From: Nematostella vectensis
Lineage: Eukaryota; Cnidaria; Anthozoa; Actiniaria; Edwardsiidae
Direction of reading: 5' to 3'
DNA: 64,000 bases
NCBI RefSeq assembly: GCF_932526225.1
Contig: NC_064039.1
Coordinates: forward strand, 12,790,139-12,854,138
The notes beneath the pieces were generated by a model. That model did not search any database and was not told where the DNA came from. It saw nothing but the letters and a program-made list of their open reading frames with translations. The translations under genes and the position numbers were made by a program. This document shows, one piece after another, positions 38,329 to 49,100 of the stretch (positions within the stretch are counted from its first letter, which is position 1; every line of letters starts with the position of its first letter).

Positions 38329-38401
38329 TGGTCAGTGAGAGGCTCGAACTCTCGACCTCCGCGTTATCAGCACGGCGCTCTGCCGACTGAGCTAACGGAC
38401 C
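38329..38401 (-). tRNA. tRNA-Ile (anticodon GAT)
   Basis: A 73-nt cloverleaf is readable. The acceptor stem is GGTCCGT/ACTGACC with one C-T mismatch at the fifth pair. D stem GCTC/GAGC, anticodon stem CCGTG/CGCGG, loop CTGATAA (anticodon GAT), T stem GAGAG/CTCTC and loop TTCGAGC follow, with discriminator A. The internal promoter boxes are intact (TAGCTCAGTCGG; GTTCGAGCC). A TTTT terminator lies about 12 nt past the 3' end. There is no intron. Eukaryotic cytosolic tRNA-Ile normally uses AAT, so GAT is unusual. Confidence 0.9.
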
Positions 38402-38549
38402 AACTTTAGCGGCCTGTTGATTTGAATAAATATAAATGTCTTTGCGCACGACTGGTATCCAAATATGGTAAAATTATGCAATAGAAAGTCACGAGACCAG
38501 TGCCTTGTAATATCAGCACGAGTTGCATACATTATCACATTTCACTCCT

Positions 38550-41500
38550 ATGGCAAACAATTTCCTCAAACAGGGCGACGTTTACGTCCTACTTTTTATT
38601 TCTCTCATCATTATCTTGTGCCCCGAAAACTCAAAATGTGAACCACGTCTGTTAGGATTAGCTCCAGCGGATGGTTCCAGCTCGGTCCAAGGCGGATTGT
38701 TGAAAGTTGTCGCGGGAAAATCAACAACGGTGAAGCTGTATGGGTTAGAATTTGAACCCGGGATTCTAGTGTCATTTACCGCTAAAGCTGCTAAAACTGG
38801 AGAAAATTGTGATAACGACAGACAGACATTGCCTGTGAACCTTACACTGCATGAAACTTCGAGTAGCATCGGATTTGTAACCGTGAATTTGCCGTATTTG
38901 AAGGAAAAGTCCTATTTCGTCTGCTTGAAAGCAACGAACTCCTCTAGATCGCAATGGGTGCACCAAGGCTCGAACGGACACAGCTTGGAGATCGGCACCG
39001 CAGAACCAGATCCCTTACCTTTATGGCTGAAAATAGCCTTCATTATTATTCTCATTTCTTTGTCTGGATTGTTTTCTGGGCTGAATCTGGGACTTATGGC
39101 GCTGGATCCCACCGAGTTGAAAATAGTTATAAACAGTGGTTCACCCAGTGAGCAGAAGTATGCCAAGAAAATCGATCCAATTCGAAGACATGGCAACTAC
39201 CTTCTTTGCACTCTACTGTTTGGAAATGTCCTTGTGAATACTTCGTTTACAGTGTTGCTGGACTCCCTGATTGGAAATGGTATAGTGGCAGTTCTTGGAT
39301 CTACTGCTGGAATTGTTATTTTTGGTGAAATTGTTCCCCAAAGTGTTTGTTCAAGGCACGGTCTTAAAGTAGGTGCAACGACTATATGGATTACTAAAAT
39401 TTTCATGTTTTTAACGTTTCCCTTATCATACCCAATCAGTAGGATCTTAGATTGTGTTCTTGGTAAAGAATTGGGCACTATCTATAACAAGAAACAGTTA
39501 CTGGAAATGATTAAAGTAACTGATGAGTACAATGACCTTGAAGAAGACGAGATGAACATAATCTCAGGAGCCCTGAACTACAGGAACAAGACTGTTCAGG
39601 AGGTCATGACTAGACTGGAGGACTGCTTTTTGGTGAATGTTAACTCAGCTCTGGATTTTAGGACGATGGCATGGATTATGCAATCTGGTCATAGTCGTAT
39701 ACCAGTATACGAAGATGAACGCCACAATGTGGTTGGTCTGTTGTTTGTAAAAGATTTAGCTTTTGTTGACCCAGACGATTGCACCCCATTGCAAACTGTC
39801 ATCAAGTTCTACAATCATCCAGTGCAGAGGGTGTTTGACGACACTCATTTAGATGTGCTTCTAGAGGAGTTCAAGAAAAAGCACTCCCACCTTGCGATCG
39901 TTGAACGAGTCAATGATAAGGGGGAGGGAGACCCATTCTATGAAGCCATAGGCATTGTCACACTGGAGGATATCTTGGAGGAGATTATTCAGTCAGAAAT
40001 TGTAGATGAAACTGATGTATACTGTAAGTATTAGTTATATATTATATTATTATATTTTATTATTGAATTCATGTTTTCAGCAAAACTGAAATCCATCTTG
40101 TTCGTTTCGTCGTTGTCAAATTACATTTTTTTCCCACATCGCTCTGTTAGGAATGATTTCCTTTCATTTATTTCATGTTAATATTAGTTTGCAGGTGTGT
40201 TGTGGAAAACCATAAACCTAAAGCGACCCATAGCCCATTAATTTATTATTGATCTTCCATACCAGTATATTCCCCTGCTCATGAAACATTTCCCATTTGC
40301 TAATCAATTTTCGTTATTATTTCTCTGCCTTTCAGTTTAATGTCATTCAATTATACATAAACCCTGCATTATGTTTTCTGTTTGTTTCATTTTCATACAT
40401 TACTATATTTTGCAAGAAAATAGCTTCCTGTTTGTAATTCAGCAGAGAAGTACACTTATAAAACTATTATTTCCTTTGCTCTCCAAATGTCAGATTCTTT
40501 TTAATAATGTGTTAATACAGATTTGATGTTTTAACTGTTTTTTTTTTTAGTGAAGGCTACTAATTTTTTATATACATATATTATGTTGTATATACAAGCT
40601 TGCATTATGCTGAAATTTCAATGTTTGATGAGCAATATTGTTTTCTTTCAGTGGATAACAAGTCAGGCAAGGTGGTACCGGGAAGAAAACCAGACTTTGC
40701 GTTCTTCTCTCAAGATCGTGAGAGAGTCAAGATTTCTCCACAGTTGGCTCTTGCCGTGTTCCAGTACCTGTCTACAGGTATCTACTTTTTATCTTCTTTA
40801 CACCCGGGACCAAGTTTTGACTGTGTAACTTAAAGTTAGCAAAACAAATACAAATTTTAACTATAATTGCTCTACCATTGTTTGGTAGAACATCTCTAGT
40901 AAGATGAAATTTTGTGACAGTGGCCAAGTGAAATCGTGGCTTTATCTTTTCTTTTCTGAGTTACAATTATTATTTATAACAAAGGTAATATCAGTCCTCT
41001 ATAAGAGAAGAGCTCTGTTATTTATTATCATTCCTGTCTCATGTTTTTAGCTGTGGATGTTTTCCACGAGGATATCATCTCAACTGCTGTCCTAAAGCGG
41101 CTGATTGAACAAGACATCATCACTGAGATCCAACTGGGTGACAAATCAGACAAAAAAGAAGTGTACCTCTACAAGCGTGGCACCCCTGCTGATTTTTTTG
41201 TGTTGATCCTTCAAGGCAAAGTTGAAGTGAATGTTGGCCAAGAACAGTTTGTATTTGAGGAGGGTCCCTTCACCCACTTTGGCGGGATGGCGCTAGTCAA
41301 CTCGTCCAACATACATGGTAGTACCAAGACCCTTGCGCAGTATGTGCCTGACTATACTGTGCGTGCGATGTCAGATTTGACATATATCAAGGTGCCAAGG
41401 GCGATGTATTGGCGTGCGAAGCGTGCTACCATGATGGAAAGACAACAGGGCACGGAATTGGGGAGTGAGATCTTTAACGACATTCAGCAGTCCATCACTG

Positions 41501-41682
41501 CTGCCAAACAACAGGAGGCAGATGCCACGTCGTCTAATGAAGTGGCTCCACCTCTAACAGATAGTGTCTCAAAGACTGATGATGATAATAAAGCAGACAT
41601 ACTTCTTGTTGACGTGCCTGAACACCACATCGCTGATGATGCACCGGACACAGCACTGCTGAATCAAGAAACTGGGTTATAA
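38550..41682 (+). CDS. CNNM: CNNM-family metal (magnesium) transport protein
   Basis: Three coding exons: 38550-40023, 40652-40777 and 41051-41682 (743 residues, stop TAA), with GT/AG junctions in phase 1 and 1. The ATG at 38550 is the first after an in-frame TAA at 38508. Order: signal peptide ([13 protein letters not shown]), extracellular N-domain (about 31-153), DUF21/CNNM membrane core (about 155-330) with [24 protein letters not shown] and the conserved GEIVPQ, an acidic-helix region ([11 protein letters not shown]), a CBS pair (about 345-490: EVMTR...; [13 protein letters not shown]), and a cyclic-nucleotide-binding-like domain in exon 3 ([18 protein letters not shown]). Family members move or regulate Mg2+ at the plasma membrane, and their CBS pair binds ATP-Mg. 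Vertebrates have four paralogues; I cannot say which is closest, so the symbol is generic. Confidence 0.96.
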
Positions 41683-43190
41683 TGCCTTTATTAGTTCTCT
41701 TGTTTGTTTAAGATGTTGTTGTTGATTATGCAGAAGTGAGAAATACATTGTTATCCTGCTCAGAACTGCAAGTCACCTGAGACATGCCAAGATAGATGAT
41801 GAAATTACTTTATAGAATTGAGATTTATAGAATAACAATTAATACTTTTTAATATACTCAATTGAGTATTAAGAGTAATTAAGTACATGGGTAATTCCAT
41901 TCCTTTAAACAAATTACTGTACATCTAGAATTTCTATTTTTTTAAATTCCTTTTGTTTTGCTATATTCTGAGAGTTCTAGTGGAAATGGTAATACTTCAA
42001 AAATGATATTCTGATCCTTTGGAAAGGAAAATTAATTTGAGATCATCAGTGATCCCTGAGTACTCACAAACTCATGCTGTTATTATTAAGTTTAGTTACA
42101 GCCACATCCAGCAAATTAGGTATCAGAGGAGTTGTTAATCAGAAGCAGCGATTGACATTCATTATCTAAAAAAATAAAAAATTGAGTTAGATGACATCAT
42201 ACGTGGTTGTCTGGTGAAGCAATTGGCATGAATTGATTAGGTTTAAATTCCATTTGTTTACATTTGTCACCCAAAGAGGTCAATTACCATATAGTTGATC
42301 TTTTTATGGATGGACCATTGAAAAATCTTGTGAGTGTATTGGGGGAGGGGGGGGGGGGGGGCGCAGGGAGTTGCACACAAATAACCTGCAAGCTTTTACA
42401 AACAAACAAAACTACTAGTGCACTTGTCACCCAAAAACGTGTATACAGTTAAAAAGGAAAGAAAAACACAAAAATTATGTTTGAAAAAAATATATCCTGC
42501 ACACAAAAAAAGCTGCAACCATGCATCAGATTTTCTAATGGTCTGTCCATGGAGAATGGAAGAATTAGATTCTATATTGTAAAATAGAATGAATATGTTG
42601 TGTTGATGCTCTTCATTGCGTCTCTGTCATAAGGCTGATTTATATCAAGCGAGAAAAATTTAACTCTTGCTTGTTGTTGGTCCACCTCTTCAAGAAGAAA
42701 TGCGAGCTAGTTGAGCTAGTAACACGGACAGTAATAAGTAAGTGGGGTTTATAATATTCTTACTCAGATTCAGGAGCTCCGGTTCCAAATTTTTACCTAA
42801 CATTAAAATATCTAGTGTCAGTCAAATGGATTTTTTTCCTGTTTGTATTTATTTATTTTTTTTTTGCACCAAGTTGCCTTGCTTTATATTTTTTGGTCAC
42901 AGGCTGTATAAATCGAGCCTATTGTGGTAGTATCGTCTATACTCATTAGTAAAGCTGTATGTTCAGTATGGCTATATTTTTAGAGCCCCTTGAATTTTCA
43001 GTTTGGCTATATTTAGAGCCCCTTGTATTTATCACGGCAAAGGAACGCGCTGATTGGCTATTGGACATTATGGGTACCGGTCACGTGGTCAGTTTTGGAA
43101 TATTTTCCTGTGGAGTCGGCCTACAAATCCACTCAAAATCGTGCCCAAATTTCGAGTTTGTGCTGAAAAATACTTCTAGATACCGGCGAA
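41683..43190. promoter_or_regulatory. CNNM 3' flank and alpha-catenin upstream region
   Basis: It contains the CNNM 3' UTR, a G-run at 42344-42361 and the likely alpha-catenin promoter. At 42965-43027 a segment of about 28 bp is directly repeated (TATGGCTATATTTTTAGAGC and TTTGGCTATATTTAGAGCCC). The second copy holds CTATATTTAG (43007-43016), an exact MEF2-type site. An inverted CCAAT box (GATTGGCTA near 43051) and an E-box CACGTG (43083) precede the start codon. Function is inferred from motif matches only. Confidence 0.45.
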
Positions 43191-43191
43191 A

Positions 43192-46100
43192 ATGAGTCGG
43201 ACGGCCTACCAAGCTAGTGGAGACGTGAAAGTTGAGCATCATAAAGTAAAATGGGACCCGAAGACTCTGGAAATTCGAACTCATTCGGTGGAAAAAGCAC
43301 TCGAGCCTCTGGTTCACCAGGCGAGTTGTTTACTTCTTGATATTTGGAATTTGGTTGAGTTTGTGGTCGCTATCGAGTAGAAGACTTTACCAAAGTCAAA
43401 AGAAAATCACATAGAAGATAATGTGGGCAACATTTAACTGCTATTATGCCTGAATAAGCCTTGTTTATGGCAGATTTTGCAGCGAAAATTGACAAACTAT
43501 GTGAGGAATTTAGCGTCTTGCAAACCACTGAGAACAACTGTTACACAGTCGAAATATATTTTTACCCATTTCACTTTGAGAACTGTCGTTTTGGTAATTT
43601 AAAGTGTTAGTAATGGTCTTAATATGTACTGGCACCTAGTTGTGGCTATATTTCTACCGTGTCTGAAGTGTAATATCAATGTTTTATGTGTGGGTGCGGC
43701 GTAGACTCTTCAAATCATCGTTGTCTTGTGCTGGCTTCCTGCCGCTTTTTATAGATTTGATGCCTTCGCGATAACTTTGAAAACTTTGCTGTATTTAAAG
43801 AATGTGGACAGTTAAGATGTATTCGATTGGGTGCTTCTCGGTTTGAAACATTCTCTGCGTGTGTGCAATTTGTCCCGTAAAAACATTTATTAACCGTAAA
43901 CCCGCCGCTGTGATTGTTATAAAACAATGACATGACACCCCAGTATCGTAAAATTTCGCACGGTTGTTTCTCCCCTGCCATTATCCATTATTCCCTTTTT
44001 CCTGCTATTTTTTAATTGATTGAAAGAGGTTAAAAATGGCAGTATAGATGATATCATCGACGTAAAAGCTTTATGAATATTTGAAGAAGAAAAACATTCG
44101 ATCACAAATGTTCTAGAATAATGTAGACCCAATGATCCTGTGGGCCGAACCCACCAAATTGAATTCAGGCTCGTAGCCAGATTTTGTCATTCTTCAATAG
44201 TAATGACCGCGTCGTGAAGGCTGTAGAGGAGCGAGTGCACATGTCCCTGTATTTGCCCCAGCTATGTGTTTGGATTTTTATGTTTCTTTTATTATTTTAT
44301 TTTATTTGTCTTCTTCTTTGATTTGAGGGGGATTCCGTTTCCTGTACAACAAAGTATTGGGTTACTGTGTTCTTTTTTGATAAACAGCAAACTATTTAGG
44401 GAAGCGGAGGCAATGCTCTTGTTCCAGAATTCCCATTCAGATTTTATATAGTATAGCACTGGTACAGTAGCTTATATGAACAGTGCCTTCGTTGTCCATT
44501 ATTTACCATACAATATTCACAATCCCTCAGGTGACAACTCTGGTAAACCAGCCAAAGAAGAGAAGTTCCAAGGTGGGCAAGTCCAAAAATGCCCACAAAC
44601 TGGCCCAGGATATTGAGGATGCCACAGTACGCCTGATCAAGACTGGGGAGTCGATCTCTAAGGATTTCCCGGAGATCCGAGAGGAGATGATTGCAGCTTG
44701 CAAAGATTGCCGAGGGGCTGGTAAGGGAGGATTATTTGGGGAAATTGGTGGTAAATGTAGTATGTAACTTGTTTTTTTTACCATTTTTTCATCTAGTAGA
44801 AAAGAGTGAATATGGTATGTTTAAAAAAATTAACGACATTCAAAGCTGGGCCTAGCATTATTTTTTTGTGGAATTTCATGGATTTTTTTTTTTATTGTTA
44901 TTTTTTTTCTGGTAATTTATACATAGGGCCCACAAATGGTCTTTGGCAAGCACTTGCGAGTTTGCGAGCACCCCGTTTTTTTATGCAAGACCGAGCATTT
45001 TAAGTTTTTGAATAAATCAAGCAGCGAGCACATCGAAAAATACAATGCGAGCGCGGAAAAAAATGTGTGAGCATGCGAAAATTAGCCGAAGTTTGCTTTT
45101 ACCCTTTCAGTGCCCCCCCTTGAATAATAAGTTAGTTCCTATTACAAATGTATAAAATATTCTATATGTAGGTGATACCATGCACATCAGCTCCAAGGAG
45201 TTTGCCGATGACCCATGCACATCCACCAAGCGCATGACCATGGTGCGTGCAGCCCGTGCGCTGCTCTCATCTGTGACCAGACTCTTGTGTGTTGCTGATA
45301 TGGCCGATGTGTGCAGACTGCTGGCTTCACTGAAACTGGTAGGCAACCAATGCGATTTGCCATTCCCATGTCTTCCCCCACAACTCTTTGCGACCCACCC
45401 GTGAAACTGAGGTCAGTAGGCAAAATTGTAAACAAGATGGCGTAGTTTGCCCCCTGATCTCAGTTTCATGTGTGTTTCGCAAATGCACAGCCACGCCCTT
45501 ACTGGTCATTTCCTTATATTTTTTGAAAATATTGGGGGAGCATGTGCCCCCAGTGCACCACCCCCTGCTATAGCCCTGATAGAGGATTTGATTTATCACT
45601 TATGGATTTGAATACCTGTTTCCATCTTCTAAGTGTTATTCTTGTGATATTCCTATTATAGGTCGAGCGACGTCTGAAGGATCTTGAAGGGGCCAGCAAC
45701 ACAGCAGACCTGCTAAACTCCTTTAAGAACCTGGGCAATGACCTGATGAACCTTGCCCAACTCTCAGGAAGGAGACAAGCTGTAAGTTATTTCACACACC
45801 CTGAGAACCTAACTATATTTATGCATATGACCCACTTTAGGTGCAAACTGCACAAGGTTTTGTGTTTTATTTTGTTTTCACCACATATTCACTTTCTGGA
45901 GCAAACTTTTTTCTCTCTCTTAAATTAAAGAACAATAATTTTCAATCTCTGTTTTTTGTTTTAATGATCCTTGAAAATCCAAGTCTGTATTACATGGGTA
46001 ATATATTATTCATTGGTTAACATAATGAATACAAAGTAGGCAATGTTATGAAGTATTGGTTAATAGGAAAAGAAGTTTCACCCCCATACCCATGAATACT

Positions 46101-49100
46101 TTCATTTTTGCTTCCTCAGGATCTTAAAGATCCATTACGCCGTGATGAGATGGCTGCTGCTAGGGCTATTTTGAAAGATGCAAGCAAAATGCTTCTATCT
46201 TCTTCCAAGGTGAGGTTGTTTTGGTGCTAGAAAAAGAAGAAAAATCAAAAATAAAATGAAGAAAAAGAAGAAAAAAAAGTGAGTCAATTTTTTTATTGCG
46301 TGTTTAGGCCTATGTTCGCCATCCAGAAGTGGCTTCTGCCAAAGCCAACCGAGACTTCATAATTAGCCAGATGAATGAGGCAGTCAATTCCATCTCTGGC
46401 ACTGCGCAAGCCACAGGACCCAGTGAGCCACATCCCTTAGAGACCTCAGGCGCACTGGCCAAGGCACTGGATGACTTTGATGTGAGTTTATCGGATTATG
46501 AATATAGTTATGCAATTTATTAGTCTAGATAAATGTTAAAATTTATATACCGCTGGTAACAAGCTGAATAGTGGCAGTCAGTTTTGCATAAGTGTTATCT
46601 TTAGTTAATTAGTGACTTCATTTTCAGAGTCAAGTTGTGATGGATCCAGCGTCATACTCTGAGAAGAGGACACGCCCAAGCCTTGAGGAGCAGCTGGAGA
46701 AAATCATCAGTGGTGCAGCACGACTGGCAGATGCCGACTGTACCCGGGACAACACTCGTGACAGGATTATTGCAGAGTGCAATGCTGTGCGGCAGGCGCT
46801 GCAGGATCTTCTGTCAGAGTACATGAGCCATGTGAGTACCATAGGTGGCCCAACATGACACACCCATTACAAACAGCTCTGATACTAATACAAGGAGATT
46901 ATAGTATCTGCTGCTCCTGTTTTCCTCATAGAACTCTGCCATCTGCTCAGAGAAATGGATTTGAAATTTGTGAGATAAAGGCTCCATTCCCTTTAAAATG
47001 ATTTGAGATTTTTTTTATCTTTGTAATTTTCTGCATTTGTCCACAAGTGCGTTCTGAAAGAAAACACTTTTTTTACCCTTATCTTCTAAATTGTATTCTT
47101 TTGAAAAATACCAAAAGAATAGATTACCACAGTGAACGAGTTCCATGGCTTCGTTACACATCTCTAAGTGCATATCCATATAATCTAATTTTGTCTACCT
47201 CTAGGCTGGCGGTAAGAAGAAAGCCGTCCCTGGAGGGCCGCTGGACAAGGCTATAGAGAAGATGTGCAACAAGACAAGTGGACTCAGGGGACAGGTTAGC
47301 AGACAGAAAACATGAAGATATGATAATAGAAAAGCAACACAAGCAACCACTTGCTTCCAATCAGAATACCTGCAGTACACACTCTATGCAGTGCCTTACC
47401 CTGTAGACTTTGTTTTGGATTCATATCTCAGAACCCCGTTTTTGAGTAAAGTAGAATCCCCTGTGATTACAAATTCTAGGTATACCCTTTTTAAAAATGT
47501 CTTGTCTTCTGTTTTTAACCCGCTGTTTTAAACCCTAAAAAATATTCTGGGTGTTCCTTCTATTCATTCACTCTTATCCCATCAATAATGATCACCTTCA
47601 TCAAAGTGTGCTGTACTTGCTCATAAACTCAGTCTCTCTTACTATTTATTGTTATACCTTCAGCTGCGTAAGGCTGTGGTGGACAATGTTGCAGATTCCT
47701 TCCTTGAGACCAGTCTCCCTCTGCTGATGATGATAGAGGCTGCACAGGCTGGGAACGAGAGGGAAGTAGAAGAGTGTGCTAAGCTCTTCCTTAATCATGC
47801 TGCCAAACTTGAAGAGGTGTGTTTCACCCATATTATACATTTTACTTGTCGTGCTAATGTGGGGATTTCAGAAAGTCCATAGCAATTTCCAGGATAATGA
47901 ATTGAAATGAATGTGTTGTTATGGTTATATTGATTTTCCTGAAGACTGCAGAAGAACAGTAATATAATATAATTGGTACATTATCATCGCAAAAATATAC
48001 AACCCAAAATAGTATGCTTCCTCAATTTCCCTATTATTTAATTAATGGATAAGGAGGAATGAAGTACATATGTAACATTGTCACTTGCAGAAGCATGTAT
48101 CCAACCCTACTTTGCTTGCAAAAGAAACAACACCCTTGACTTTGTGTGTCATGCGATCTTGCATGAGAAATACAGTACAAAGTTACAGCTTGCTAGCAAG
48201 TTACAGCATTGTGAATAGTAGATGCTTCATTGTGTCATCTCAGTCTCTTATTGCTTTATTAATTTACATCTAGTTCTACAATACTTTCTTTGTCACTGAA
48301 TTACCACGAAAGCATTAAATGGTTTACTCCTGGTTACTAAAAGTCACAACTTTGTCTCATCCCAGGTTGCTACCCTGGCCTGCTCCATGTCTAATAACCC
48401 CGAGAAGGTTAAGATGGTCAGAATTGCAGCTAGGCACATCCGGGCTCTAGCTCCCCAGGTACAGTATGCATACCAGAAACAACATGACAGCCATAGATTT
48501 TCGTCAAAATAATGCGTGACAGAGGAACAGAGCAATAAAATATTGTATGTCCATTATATGGCATCCCTTGGGACCAAGACAAGTGACCAATTTAAAAAAA
48601 AGAGGCATGTATAAAATGCAATTTAGCAAATGCTGGTTCTCAATGAAATTGACATCGAGTAGAGGGTAAGATTGTTAATTCAATTTATTTTTTTAACAAT
48701 CTTTTTTTTAAATGAGATTTTGGGCTCAGTGAGTGATCAGAGTTCCAATGAAAGAATCGAGCTAATAGTATATTTATACATAAGTGGTATACATTTTTAA
48801 TATAAAGACAGTAATTTGTACTCAGTTATGCTCTCTCTAAGGTTTTCTCTTGTATTTGTCTCATATACTGTTCTCTGGTTGCAGGTGGTAAATGCTGCAC
48901 GCACCCTTGCCGCCAGGCCCCATAGTAAGGTTGCTCGGGAGAACATGGACGTGTTCAAGGATGCCTGGGAGAAGCAGGTCCGAGTGCTGACTGAAGCTGT
49001 GGATGATGTCACCAACATTGATGACTTTCTTGCTGCGGCAGGTACAGTATATTACTCTGTTTTAGCCGAGACAATGATCTGATAGAATCTATGCTCTCCC

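Noticed and set aside
38523-38549. TTG start giving nine extra residues on CNNM
   Set aside because: The first ATG at 38550 follows an in-frame stop and directly precedes the signal peptide; a non-ATG start is unnecessary.
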